Shown: positions 7,597-15,582, counted from the first letter of the stretch. The stretch: 25,230 nt of DNA from Flavobacterium sp. (GCF_021151785.1 NZ_JAGKWP010000027.1:1-25230); one strand, 5' to 3'. A program made the numbers and translations. The notes: generated from the letters alone by a model not told the origin.

Positions 7597-8421
7597 TTAA
7601 AAATTAATTACGTCTTTGATTAGCATTTCTATAGTTTGTTGTTCATATGGGTCTAATTCAAAGTCCTTATTTTCTTCAAACATTTTCTTGTCGTAAGTAA
7701 AGAGAGTCCATTCAGAATTATGATATTCTAAGGCAGTTAAGTTTTCAATCCAATCGCCGCTATTTAAATAAGTACATCGGCCATTTTTGGTTTCAATTTC
7801 TCTAATTTGAGGTTGATGGATGTGTCCGCAAATAACATAATCAAAGTTGTTTTCTATGGCTAGCTCAGAAGCTGTTTTTTCGAAATCGCCTATAAATCGG
7901 ACCGCTTTTTTTACATTATTTTTAATTTTCTTTGAAAAAGAATATTTTTCTTTACCTAGCTGCACCAATATCCAATTGCTTAACACATTGAGTCTAATCA
8001 ATAAATCATAACCCCAACCCCCTAATTTAGCAATCCATTTGGAGTGCTGAACGGAGGCATCAAATACGTCGCCATGAAAAAACCAAGCTTTTTTATTGCC
8101 TAATTCCAAGATCTTTTTGTTGACTAATGCAATGTTACCGAATGATGCATTGGAAAATCTTCTAAGAAACTCATCGTGATTACCAATGATATAAGTGACT
8201 TCGGTTCCTTTATTAGAAAAATCAATAATTTTTTTTATAATTTTTAAATGGCTTTTAGGAAAATAGCTTTTTTTGAATTGCCAAATATCAATAAAATCCC
8301 CATTAATAATAAGTTGCTTGGGTTGAACTGATTTTAAATAGTGTAGCAATTCTTTTGCTTGACATCCATATGTGCCTAAATGCACATCGGAAATAACTAC
8401 AATATCAACTTTTCTTGCCAT
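7597..8421 (-). CDS. LpxH-like metallophosphoesterase (UDP-2,3-diacylglucosamine diphosphatase family)
   Basis: A 274-residue calcineurin-like phosphoesterase with the full dinuclear metal set of the LpxH family: D12 and H14 (SDVHLG), D42 (GDFID), N81-H82 (GNHDE), H116 (FHGD), and H200 and H202 (GHIHQP). LpxH cleaves UDP-2,3-diacylglucosamine to lipid X in lipid A synthesis. Bacteroidota carry several paralogues and this one, at 274 residues with a longer C-terminus, may act on a different pyrophosphate lipid. I use ATG 8421; the TTG at 8439 lies inside a -7-like element (TTTCTTTG). It is the first gene of a two-gene unit with the glycosyltransferase. Confidence 0.85.
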   Translation of the reverse strand: MARKVDIVVISDVHLGTYGCQAKELLHYLKSVQPKQLIINGDFIDIWQFKKSYFPKSHLKIIKKIIDFSNKGTEVTYIIGNHDEFLRRFSNASFGNIALVNKKILELGNKKAWFFHGDVFDASVQHSKWIAKLGGWGYDLLIRLNVLSNWILVQLGKEKYSFSKKIKNNVKKAVRFIGDFEKTASELAIENNFDYVICGHIHQPQIREIETKNGRCTYLNSGDWIENLTALEYHNSEWTLFTYDKKMFEENKDFELDPYEQQTIEMLIKDVINF

Positions 8422-8436
8422 GTGAAATGTTTCTTG

Positions 8437-8444
8437 CAAAGAAA
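8437..8444 (-). promoter_or_regulatory. Near-consensus -7 element for the metallophosphatase operon
   Basis: On the minus strand this reads TTTCTTTG, one mismatch from TAnnTTTG, and ends 15 bases before ATG 8421. No TTG -33 is visible. The position fits the other units, but the mismatch keeps confidence low. Confidence 0.3.
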
Positions 8445-8492
8445 AAGTTAGTATGTTAAGCTAGTAGTAGGAAAAGTTTAAATCTTTGAAAG

Positions 8493-8533
8493 AAAAAAAG
8501 CTTATGTGTTAAGTTTCTGTCACATAAGCTTTT
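8493..8533 (-). terminator. Intrinsic terminator after aspartate kinase
   Basis: A 13-bp perfect stem (AAAAGCTTATGTG at 8496-8508 pairing with 8521-8533) and a 12-base loop. Read on the minus strand it ends in a run of seven T (8499-8493). It starts 8 bases beyond the lysC-type gene stop. Confidence 0.85.
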
Positions 8534-8540
8534 ATTTGTA

Positions 8541-9803
8541 TTATTCGGTGATAATCTGAAGGGTTTCTCTACTAATTTGTTTCACTAACACTTTTTTATT
8601 TAATTCAACCATTTCAGCCGCAGCTTGGTCAAAATGTCGGATGGTGTATAAGGAAACATTTTCGTTGTAAGCTACTTTGAATTTTTTGGAAAGTACTGCT
8701 TTTAGTTCACTGAATTTATCGAATTTATCCTCGACACAAACAGAAAAACTGATTGCTGTGTTTTGAATTAAACTTACTTTAATTTTATATTGATGGAATA
8801 AATGAAAAATTTCACTAATATTTTCTTCCATTATAAATGAAAAATCTATGGATGAAAGTGAAATCAAAATTTGGTTTTTCTTTACAATGAAGCAAGATGT
8901 TCTTGGTTCTAAATCAGTACCCTTACTTACTTTTGTTCCAGGTAGAGTTGGGTTAACAAAAGATTTTACAAATAATGGAATTTCTTTCTTTTGGAGTGGT
9001 TGTAAGGTTTTAGGGTGAATGACACTTGCTCCATAAAAAGCTAGTTCAATAGCCTCTCTATAGGAAATTTGATTCAGTAAAACAGCGTTTTCAAAATAAC
9101 GGGGATCGGCATTTAAAACCCCAAGTACATCTTTCCAAATAGTAACATTTTCAGCACCTAAACAATAAGCAAAAATTGCAGCGGTGTAATCAGAACCTTC
9201 ACGTCCTAAAGTTGTTGTGAAATGATTGTCATCAGCACCTAAAAAACCTTGTGTTATGTACAATGCTTTTTTCTTGTTTAATTTACTAATGTTTTTTTGA
9301 GTGCTTTCCCAATCCACATTTGCATCACGATAAGTATTATCTGTTTTAATATAATTTCTAACATCTAACCATTGATTAATAAGGTTTTCATGATTGAAAT
9401 AGTGACTGGCAATAGTAGTTGAGATAAGTTCTCCAAAACTTACAATTTGGTCGTAAACAAAATTATAATTAGGAGATTTATTATTTTTTAAAAAGTACTC
9501 TAAATCTTCAAAATGTTGGCTAACAGCTTCATAAGCACTTGTGAAATTTGGGTTTTTTTCGTCGACAAATAAGTCTAATAATATTTCAATATGGTATTTT
9601 TTGACATCTTGTACAGATGAAGTTAACTCCTTTGACTTGTCGAAATAGTTTTTGATGACCACTTCAAGGGCATTTGTTGTTTTTCCCATAGCAGAAATCA
9701 CGACCAATACATTTTCAAAACCCACCGTTTCTAATACCTGTTTTACATTTTTCACGCCAGCGGCATCCTTAACAGAGGCCCCTCCGAATTTGAATATTTT
9801 CAT
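8541..9803 (-). CDS. Aspartate kinase (monofunctional)
   Basis: Phosphorylates aspartate, the first step toward lysine/diaminopimelate, threonine and methionine. The N-terminus MKIFKFGGASV is the ATP/aspartate-binding signature, VVISAMGKTTN follows, and the central TLGREGSDYTAAIFAYCLGA motif and WKDVLGVLNADPR are diagnostic. The C-terminal 120 or so residues look like regulatory ACT domains (from ILISLSSIDFSFIMEENIS), suggesting feedback control by an end product; which one cannot be told from the sequence. The 420-residue length fits a monofunctional enzyme, with no homoserine dehydrogenase domain. It lies 18 bases downstream of the acetyltransferase gene and is likely co-transcribed with it. 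Confidence 0.95.
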   Translation of the reverse strand: MKIFKFGGASVKDAAGVKNVKQVLETVGFENVLVVISAMGKTTNALEVVIKNYFDKSKELTSSVQDVKKYHIEILLDLFVDEKNPNFTSAYEAVSQHFEDLEYFLKNNKSPNYNFVYDQIVSFGELISTTIASHYFNHENLINQWLDVRNYIKTDNTYRDANVDWESTQKNISKLNKKKALYITQGFLGADDNHFTTTLGREGSDYTAAIFAYCLGAENVTIWKDVLGVLNADPRYFENAVLLNQISYREAIELAFYGASVIHPKTLQPLQKKEIPLFVKSFVNPTLPGTKVSKGTDLEPRTSCFIVKKNQILISLSSIDFSFIMEENISEIFHLFHQYKIKVSLIQNTAISFSVCVEDKFDKFSELKAVLSKKFKVAYNENVSLYTIRHFDQAAAEMVELNKKVLVKQISRETLQIITE

Positions 9804-9821
9804 CTTGTGTTGATTTAAAGG

Positions 9822-10298
9822 TTATAAGTGCGCAATGAAATGAGTAATTCCTGATTCATCCATGTGAACTACACGCCAATCTTCTAAAACTTTTGCGCCA
9901 CTTTTTTCGTAAAATTCTATAGCATTCGTGTTCCAATTTAAAACATTCCATTCTATTCTTTTCACACCATCGCGTTTTCCTTGAATAATAATTTCTTTAT
10001 ATAAAGCAAAACCTGCTCCTGTTCCACGTTTATTTTCTTTTATAATGAGATCTTCTAAATGAATAGTTTTCCCTTTCCAAGTAGAGTATCGGTAATAATA
10101 CAAAGCCATCCCGATAATTTCTTCATTTTCTACAGCAATAAAAGTATGAAACAAAGGTTGAATTCCAAAGCCATCTCTTACTAAATCTTCTGTTGTAAGG
10201 ACTACTGCTTCAGGCTCTTTTTCAAAAAGGGCTAGTTCCTTTATTAACTCTAATACTGAAGGCATGTCTTCAGCGACACCTTCTCTAATATGTAGCAT
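9822..10298 (-). CDS. GNAT acetyltransferase, spermidine/diamine acetyltransferase-like
   Basis: A 158-residue single-domain GNAT protein. The acetyl-CoA loop is R91-G-T-G-A-G. The stretch HLEDLIIKENKRGTG, then IEWNVLNWNTNAIEFYEKSGA with Y130, closely follows the pattern of spermidine/spermine and thialysine acetyltransferases (SSAT family). The actual substrate (polyamine, a lysine analogue or another amine) is uncertain. I use ATG 10298 rather than TTG 10331, because that TTG forms the end of the -7 element. It heads a likely operon with aspartate kinase; proximity to a lysine-pathway gene is suggestive of an amine or lysine-like substrate but no more than that. Confidence 0.87.
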   Translation of the reverse strand: MLHIREGVAEDMPSVLELIKELALFEKEPEAVVLTTEDLVRDGFGIQPLFHTFIAVENEEIIGMALYYYRYSTWKGKTIHLEDLIIKENKRGTGAGFALYKEIIIQGKRDGVKRIEWNVLNWNTNAIEFYEKSGAKVLEDWRVVHMDESGITHFIAHL

Positions 10299-10328
10299 TT
10301 GTAATGTTTTAAAAAATGAATTCTTATA

Positions 10329-10336
10329 CAAAGTTA
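10329..10336 (-). promoter_or_regulatory. -7 element for the acetyltransferase-aspartate kinase unit
   Basis: Minus-strand TAACTTTG, a full TAnnTTTG match, ends 30 bases before ATG 10298. No TTG is found at 17-23 bases upstream. Confidence 0.5.
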
Positions 10337-10452
10337 CTTGATTATGTCATCATGTAAAAATAAAATGTTTGATTAATCAATTAACTGAAAATTAGTCTTG
10401 TTTATTGTTTAAATAAATTATAGTACTATATCAATTTTCTTGTAAAATTATG

Positions 10453-10460
10453 TAAGTTTG
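10453..10460 (+). promoter_or_regulatory. -7 element for fructose-1,6-bisphosphatase
   Basis: TAAGTTTG followed by C ends 29 bases before ATG 10490. It is divergent from the acetyltransferase promoter; about 115 bases separate the two -7 elements. No clear -33 TTG is seen. Confidence 0.5.
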
Positions 10461-10489
10461 CACTGCAATACAACTCAATCGATTTCGTA

Positions 10490-11497
10490 ATGGAAGAAAG
10501 AAACAGAACCTTAGGTGAATTTATCATTGAAAACCAAACCGCTTTCCAATATTCTACTGGAGAGCTTTCAAGAATTATTAACTCTATTCGTTTAGCTGCT
10601 AAAGTAGTTAACTATAAAGTAAATAAAGCTGGATTAGTTGACATTGTTGGGGCTGCTGGTGATCAAAATATTCAAGGGGAAGACCAGCAAAAGTTAGATG
10701 TTTATGCCAATGAAGTATTCATTCAAACGTTAATTAATCGTGAGATTGTTTGTGGAATTGCTTCTGAGGAAAATGATGATTTTATTACTGTAGCAGGTAG
10801 CGACAATAGCCATAATAACAAATATGTTGTTTTAATGGACCCTTTGGATGGATCCTCTAATATTGATGTAAATGTATCTGTAGGAACTATATTTTCTGTA
10901 TTTAGAAGAGTAACGCCAGTAGGAACACCTGTTACTATTGAAGATTTTTTACAACCAGGGGTAAATCAAGTAGCTGCGGGTTATGTTATTTATGGAACAT
11001 CAACGATGTTAGTATACACTACTGGACATGGTGTGAATGGTTTTACGTTAAATCCAGCAATAGGAACGTTTTATTTATCACATCCTAATATGCGTTTCCC
11101 TGAAAAAGGAAATATCTATTCGGTTAATGAGGGGAATTACATTCATTTTCCACAAGGGGTAAAGGATTACATTAAATATTGTCAAGCAGAAGAAGAAGAT
11201 AGACCATATACTTCTCGTTATATTGGAAGTTTAGTTTCTGATTTTCATAGAAATATGATTAAAGGAGGAATTTATATTTATCCTACTAGTTCAAAAGCAC
11301 CAAAAGGTAAATTGCGTTTATTGTATGAATGTAATCCAATGGCATTTTTAGCTGAACAGGCAGGGGGAAAGGCTTCTGATGGTTATGGAAGAATTATGGA
11401 AATTCAGCCTACAGAATTACATCAGCGTGTACCATTCTTTTGCGGAATGAAAGATATGGTAGAGACGGCAGAAGCGTTTATGGAAAAATACAAATAA
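10490..11497 (+). CDS. fbp: Class I fructose-1,6-bisphosphatase
   Basis: Hydrolyses fructose-1,6-bisphosphate to fructose-6-phosphate, the committed gluconeogenic step in the cytoplasm. The metal site is visible as E93-E94 (IASEEN) and D117-P-L-D120-G-S-S-N-I-D, the signature of the class I enzyme. SVGTIFSVFRR, SRYIGSLVSDFHRN and GKLRLLYECNPMAFLAEQAGG are further family blocks for substrate binding. The 335-residue length is normal. It is a single-gene unit with its own -7 element and a good terminator. Confidence 0.96.
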   Translation: MEERNRTLGEFIIENQTAFQYSTGELSRIINSIRLAAKVVNYKVNKAGLVDIVGAAGDQNIQGEDQQKLDVYANEVFIQTLINREIVCGIASEENDDFITVAGSDNSHNNKYVVLMDPLDGSSNIDVNVSVGTIFSVFRRVTPVGTPVTIEDFLQPGVNQVAAGYVIYGTSTMLVYTTGHGVNGFTLNPAIGTFYLSHPNMRFPEKGNIYSVNEGNYIHFPQGVKDYIKYCQAEEEDRPYTSRYIGSLVSDFHRNMIKGGIYIYPTSSKAPKGKLRLLYECNPMAFLAEQAGGKASDGYGRIMEIQPTELHQRVPFFCGMKDMVETAEAFMEKYK

Positions 11498-11500
11498 GTT

Positions 11501-11524
11501 AAAGCGGTGTAAAGCCGCTTTTTT
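11501..11524 (+). terminator. Intrinsic terminator after fbp
   Basis: A 7-bp stem AAAGCGG (11501-11507) and CCGCTTT (11515-11521) with a 7-base loop and a run of T to 11524. It begins 4 bases after the stop. Confidence 0.85.
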
Positions 11525-11541
11525 ATTTCCTTAAAAAAATG

Positions 11542-11549
11542 TAAGTTTG
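11542..11549 (+). promoter_or_regulatory. -7 element for the hupE-like operon
   Basis: TAAGTTTG ends 19 bases before ATG 11569 and 17 bases after the fbp terminator. It is identical to the fbp -7. No -33 TTG is evident. Confidence 0.5.
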
Positions 11550-11568
11550 GGTTTTATTAGAAATTGCA

Positions 11569-12165
11569 ATGAATGAATTTTTGATTTACTTTAACATGGG
11601 TCTAAAGCACGTGCTTGATATAAATGCTTATGACCACGTATTGTTTTTAATTGCATTAATGGTTCCGTATGTCTTTAAAGATTGGAAACGAGTATTATTA
11701 TTAGTAAGTTTATTTACTTTTGGTCATACTATTGCATTAATTTTATCCGTATTTGGATTTGTCTATATCAAAGAAGAAGTAGTAGAGTTTTTAATTCCTG
11801 TAACCATTTTAACAACTGCATTGTTTCACTTGTTTACGGCTGGTAAAAATGGCAAAAAAGAAAGCGTTAATTTTGTAGCTATAATTACTTTGTTTTTTGG
11901 AATCATTCATGGTTTAGGTTTTTCTAATTATTTTAAAGCCGTAATGGCAGGAAATGCAAACGATAAATTATTACCATTGTTAGAATTTGCACTCGGTATA
12001 GAAGCTGCACAAATTATTGTTGTTTTAGTAGTCTTAATTCTCGCTTATTTTGCACAAACAGTTTTTCGTTTTTCAAAAAGAGATTGGGCTTTAGTTTTAT
12101 CTGCCTTTATTATTGGTGTGGTATTACCCATGATTATTGAGAGCGAAATTTGGAATCAAAATTAA
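11569..12165 (+). CDS. HupE/UreJ-like integral membrane protein
   Basis: A 198-residue protein with about six hydrophobic helices. Two histidine-containing membrane motifs typical of the HupE/UreJ family are present: LFTFGHTIAL (about 47-56) and FFGIIHGLGFSNYF (about 109-122). An early H and D (VLDINAYDHVLFLIAL) is also characteristic. Family members are proposed nickel or cobalt permeases near hydrogenase or urease genes, but no such genes are visible here, so metal transport is only a family-based guess. The next gene begins 11 bases after its stop; the three genes 11569-14184 look like one operon. Confidence 0.8.
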   Translation: MNEFLIYFNMGLKHVLDINAYDHVLFLIALMVPYVFKDWKRVLLLVSLFTFGHTIALILSVFGFVYIKEEVVEFLIPVTILTTALFHLFTAGKNGKKESVNFVAIITLFFGIIHGLGFSNYFKAVMAGNANDKLLPLLEFALGIEAAQIIVVLVVLILAYFAQTVFRFSKRDWALVLSAFIIGVVLPMIIESEIWNQN

Positions 12166-12176
12166 ATCAAGAGTTG

Positions 12177-12608
12177 ATGAAAGCAGAAAAAAAATCTAGG
12201 TATGATAAAGCCTATTTAAAAATTGCTCGTGAATGGGGAAAATTATCTTATTGTAAAAGAAAACAAGTCGGTGCGATTATTGTAAAAGACAGAATGATTA
12301 TTTCAGATGGATATAATGGAACGCCAAGTGGTTTTGAAAATTGTTGTGAAGACGAACAAAATTTGACTAAATGGTATGTGCTTCATGCTGAGGCTAATGC
12401 TATTTCAAAAGTGGCGCGATCTACACAATCTTGTGAGGGAGCAACATTATATATAACATTATCGCCATGTAAAGATTGCAGTAAATTAATTCATCAGTCA
12501 GGAATTAAAAGGGTAGTATATTTAGAAGAATACAAGGATTGTTCTGGTGTAGATTTTTTAAAGAAAGCAGGCGTTGAGGTATCTTACATTCCAAATTTAG
12601 ATGAATAA
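12177..12608 (+). CDS. dCMP deaminase family protein
   Basis: A 143-residue zinc-dependent deaminase that converts dCMP to dUMP for thymidylate synthesis. The zinc and catalytic residues are H70-A-E72 (LHAEANA) and C98-K-D-C101 (SPCKDC), with family blocks KRKQVGAIIVKD and SDGYNGTPSGFENCC, as in ComEB/dCMP deaminases. I start at ATG 12177; a TTG at 12150 would overlap the previous gene by 16 bases. Its last bases overlap the start of the S41 protease by 8 bases, so the two are translationally linked. It contributes to the same deoxynucleotide network as nrdBA further along. Confidence 0.93.
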   Translation: MKAEKKSRYDKAYLKIAREWGKLSYCKRKQVGAIIVKDRMIISDGYNGTPSGFENCCEDEQNLTKWYVLHAEANAISKVARSTQSCEGATLYITLSPCKDCSKLIHQSGIKRVVYLEEYKDCSGVDFLKKAGVEVSYIPNLDE

Positions 12609-14184
12609 TTCCAATAAATATACTATTTATATTCCCATTTTTATAGCAACTATTTTTGCTTTAGGTGTTTTGTTGGGATACAAAATAAATGTAATAAATC
12701 AGCCCAGCACCAAAACTAACACAGGTAAAAATAAAATCAATAGATTGCTTGATTTAATTAATAAGGAATATGTCGATGAAGTAAATACAGATTCTATAGT
12801 CGATTTGACTGTTAACGGAATTTTAGAAAAACTAGATCCTCATTCTGTTTATATCCCGAAAGAGTCTTTGGCTCAAGTTAATGAAAGTATGGAAGGGAAT
12901 TTTGTGGGTATTGGTGTGAATTTCTACATGTATAAAGATACATTAACGGTCATCAAACCAGTGGTCAATGGCCCTTCTGAAAGAGCTGGAATAAAGTCTG
13001 GAGATCGAATCTTATTTGCTAATAAGCAACAATTATTCAATAAGAAAATCAAAAATGAAAAATTGTTTCAAATTCTAAAAGGAGAAGTTGGAACAAAAGT
13101 AAATTTAGTCATTTATAGAAAAGCTGAAAACAAGAAATTTACAGTCTCTGTTACTCGAGATCTAATCCCTATAAATAGTATTGACGTAGCTACCATGCTA
13201 AATGCTAAAAAAGGTTATATTAAAGTTAACCGTTTTGCAGAAACTACGTATAAAGAATTTCATCAAGCTCTTGTGAAACTTAAAAAGCAAGGGATGAATG
13301 AAGTTATTGTTGATTTAAGAGGTAATGGGGGCGGATATTTAGAAATGGCTGTAGCTATGGCGGATGAATTTTTGAAAAAAGGAGAGTTAATTGTAAAAAC
13401 CAAAAACAAAGGAGGTGTTATTGAGAATTCTTATGCGACTGAAAAAGGAGTTTTTGAATCGGGTAAGGTGGCTATTTTGATAGATGAAAGTAGTGCTTCT
13501 GCAAGTGAAATATTTGCAGGCGCAATTCAAGATAACGACCGAGGGTTGATTTATGGTAGACGCTCTTTTGGAAAAGGATTAGTCCAAAAAGAAATGAAGT
13601 TAGATGATGGATCAGCAGTTCGATTGACAGTTGCTCGTTATTTTACGCCTTCGGGTAGAAGCATTCAAAAGCCATTTTTAGATAAGGGTAATAATTACTT
13701 CAATGACTTTGAAAAACGTTTTACGAGTGGAGAATTGTATAAGGCGGACAGTATTAAAGTGGCTGACAGTTTAAAGTTTAAAACAAAAAAAGGACGAATT
13801 GTTTATGGAGGAGGTGGTATTATTCCAGACATTTTCGTTCCACTTGAAGACTTCCATTCAGAAGAAGGTATAAATGTCTTGCTGCAGTCAGAATTACTAA
13901 ATTATTATGTCTTTGAAAAATTAGATGAAAATAGAGCTTTTTTTAATGGTTTAAACCAAGCTTCTTTAAAGAAAGAGTTATTCGGTAAAGCAAAATATTT
14001 TAATCAGTTCAAACAATATATGATTAGTAACGGATTGCTAATAAGCTTAGTAAATCAGAGAGAAAAAGTGTTAACTTATTTATATGCAGAGTTTTCAAGA
14101 CAATTATTTAATGATACATCTTATTATAAGATTACGTTGCCAAAGGATAAAATAATTAAAAAAGTTTTAGAGAAAGAAATATAA
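12601..14184 (+). CDS. S41 family C-terminal processing peptidase (CtpA/Tsp-like)
   Basis: A 527-residue periplasmic protease with an N-terminal membrane anchor or uncleaved signal (residues about 7-28, YTIYIPIFIATIFALGVLLG). A PDZ domain spans about 90-180 (VVNGPSERAGIKSGDRIL). The protease core holds the Ser-Lys dyad: S300 in SASASEIF and K325 in RSFGKGLVQ, with the expected spacing of 25 residues. VIVDLRGNGGG and DEFLKKG are further core motifs. A C-terminal helical region of roughly 100 residues follows. These enzymes cleave proteins at the C-terminus and process envelope proteins; the substrate here is unknown. Its start overlaps the dCMP deaminase gene by 8 bases. Confidence 0.93.
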   Translation: MNNSNKYTIYIPIFIATIFALGVLLGYKINVINQPSTKTNTGKNKINRLLDLINKEYVDEVNTDSIVDLTVNGILEKLDPHSVYIPKESLAQVNESMEGNFVGIGVNFYMYKDTLTVIKPVVNGPSERAGIKSGDRILFANKQQLFNKKIKNEKLFQILKGEVGTKVNLVIYRKAENKKFTVSVTRDLIPINSIDVATMLNAKKGYIKVNRFAETTYKEFHQALVKLKKQGMNEVIVDLRGNGGGYLEMAVAMADEFLKKGELIVKTKNKGGVIENSYATEKGVFESGKVAILIDESSASASEIFAGAIQDNDRGLIYGRRSFGKGLVQKEMKLDDGSAVRLTVARYFTPSGRSIQKPFLDKGNNYFNDFEKRFTSGELYKADSIKVADSLKFKTKKGRIVYGGGGIIPDIFVPLEDFHSEEGINVLLQSELLNYYVFEKLDENRAFFNGLNQASLKKELFGKAKYFNQFKQYMISNGLLISLVNQREKVLTYLYAEFSRQLFNDTSYYKITLPKDKIIKKVLEKEI

Positions 14185-14185
14185 T

Positions 14186-14221
14186 TTAAGAAATAATTGA
14201 CATCAATTCGCTTTTTCTTAA
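14186..14221 (+). terminator. Weak possible terminator after the S41 gene
   Basis: Outer arms TTAAGAAA (14186-14193) and TTTCTTAA (14214-14221) enclose an inner hairpin AATTG-ACAT-CAATT (14195-14208). The stem is interrupted and AT-rich, and the T run lies within the right arm, so termination is uncertain. Confidence 0.35.
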
Positions 14222-14244
14222 CTTTTTCATATTTGGTTTCACAT

Positions 14245-14252
14245 TACATTTG
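14245..14252 (+). promoter_or_regulatory. -7 element for the exported regulatory-domain protein
   Basis: TACATTTG ends 20 bases before the GTG start at 14273, which supports that start. No -33 TTG is visible at 17-23 bases. Confidence 0.45.
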
Positions 14253-14272
14253 ACCTAATTAAATTAATTAAT

Positions 14273-14965
14273 GTGGTCAATAGAATTATTCTCTTTCTCT
14301 TTTTTTTCTGTAGTGTGTCGAACTCTCAATCCGTTCTTTTGAAAGGGAAAGTGCTGCAAGACGATGTTCCTATTTCAAATGTCGAAGTTATAAATAAACA
14401 ATTGAATAATATTTCATTGACAAATGTCTTGGGAGAATTTGAAATTCCAGTTGAAAGAGAAAATAATTTGGCTTTTTTTAAAAACGGATATGATTTCCAA
14501 ACCATAATTATTGATGACGAATTGCTTGAAAGTAAGTGTCTTACAATACGATTGGTAAAGAAAGAACAACTAATTGAAGAAGTAGTTGTGAAAAAACAAA
14601 CTACTATTCCAATAATTAAAGTTGAAAGACAATATCAGGAAAGAAAGTTTGCCATTCCTGATGGTTCCATTCAAAATGGAGTTGATTTTGTGCAAGTTTT
14701 TAAATTACTATCAAAAATTTTTAAAAAGGACAAACCTAAAGAGGCTAAGAAAGAATGGGTTTCTTTTCAAACGTATGTAAACTTGAATTTTACAGACGCT
14801 TTCTTACTTCAAAGTTTGGAATTAAAAGAAACTCAATGGAATGATTTTCTAACTTATTGTGATTTTGATCCTGAAAAAACATCAATTATTGAACAAGAAA
14901 ATAAAATGATTTTACTCGATTTTTTAATAAAGAAAGCAAAAGAGTTTAAAGAAAAGAATAATTAA
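14273..14965 (+). CDS. Small exported protein with carboxypeptidase-D-regulatory-like domain
   Basis: A 230-residue protein of unknown function. It begins with GTG and a signal peptide (MVNRIILFLFFFCSVSNSQS); the overlapping ATG at 14271 is in another frame that soon stops. Residues about 22-95 form a carboxypeptidase-regulatory-like beta sandwich (LKGKVLQDDVPISNVEV, then TNVLGEFEIPV), the domain common at the N-terminus of SusC-like receptors, but here it stands without a TonB-dependent barrel. The remainder is charged and mostly helical (about 100-230). It probably acts in the periplasm or on the outer membrane face. It is convergent with the next gene and its stop lies in a shared 24-bp palindrome. 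Confidence 0.75.
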   Translation: MVNRIILFLFFFCSVSNSQSVLLKGKVLQDDVPISNVEVINKQLNNISLTNVLGEFEIPVERENNLAFFKNGYDFQTIIIDDELLESKCLTIRLVKKEQLIEEVVVKKQTTIPIIKVERQYQERKFAIPDGSIQNGVDFVQVFKLLSKIFKKDKPKEAKKEWVSFQTYVNLNFTDAFLLQSLELKETQWNDFLTYCDFDPEKTSIIEQENKMILLDFLIKKAKEFKEKNN

Positions 14966-14975
14966 TTATTCTTTT
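14952..14975. terminator. Perfect 24-bp palindrome spanning both convergent stop codons
   Basis: The left arm AAAAGAATAATT (14952-14963) is followed directly by its exact complement (14964-14975), with no spacer. It contains the plus-strand stop at 14963-14965 and the minus-strand stop at 14966-14968. It ends in TTCTTTT on both strands, so it can act as a bidirectional terminator. Confidence 0.65.
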
Positions 14976-15580
14976 GGTAAAGCATCGTGAACTTGAACGG
15001 GTGTATTATCATTCCATAATGTCATTATATCAGTGGCAACTGCAGCACCACTTCCAGCGGCAATCATTAGTTGACTTCTTAAACCTGCTAATGTTCCTAC
15101 TGCATAGATTCCCGGTTTTACTAGATAATCTTGATTTTTAAGTTGTAATCTGTTTTTTTCAGGAGCCGCTTTCTGATGAGGTATTATATACTCATCAAGG
15201 CCTTCAATAGTAAAAGGGTTACCCGCTCCAATACCAATTATGATATTTTTAGCACGATAAATGTTTTTGTTTGTTGAAATCGAAAAAAGAGGTGATTCTC
15301 CTGAAATGGTAAGAACCTTTTCATTTTCAATTTGATCAATATGTGGGTACAACTTTTCTAGGTGAATTTTACTCTCTTCTAATAATTCATTTCCTTTTTT
15401 ACCAGGAGTTATTCCGTAGGCGTTATTAAAAATTGCGGTTTGTAAAGAAGATGTTTTTTGGTGTACTATAATGCCTATTTTCTTATTGAACATAAAAGAC
15501 TTGTGTTGTGCAGAACCAAAAAGTAAAGCTGCAGACATCCCAGATACACCACCGCCAATGATTAAAACATCAAACTCCAT
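14966..15580 (-). CDS. Half-size TrxR-like FAD-dependent oxidoreductase, cysteine-free
   Basis: A 204-residue flavoprotein with an N-terminal FAD-binding Rossmann motif (IIGGGVSGMSAALL, residues 7-20) and the closing thioredoxin-reductase motif VKPGIYAVGTLAGLRSQLM with AAGSGAAVATDI (about 154-187). Canonical TrxR proteins are about 310 residues. Here the intervening NADPH-binding domain and the CxxC disulfide are missing and the protein contains no cysteine at all. It therefore cannot be a normal thioredoxin reductase; it may use a different electron donor or simply bind FAD. The partners are unknown. It starts 2 bases after the small membrane protein gene and is the last gene of the marC operon. 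Confidence 0.82.
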   Translation of the reverse strand: MEFDVLIIGGGVSGMSAALLFGSAQHKSFMFNKKIGIIVHQKTSSLQTAIFNNAYGITPGKKGNELLEESKIHLEKLYPHIDQIENEKVLTISGESPLFSISTNKNIYRAKNIIIGIGAGNPFTIEGLDEYIIPHQKAAPEKNRLQLKNQDYLVKPGIYAVGTLAGLRSQLMIAAGSGAAVATDIMTLWNDNTPVQVHDALPKE

Positions 15581-15582
15581 TA

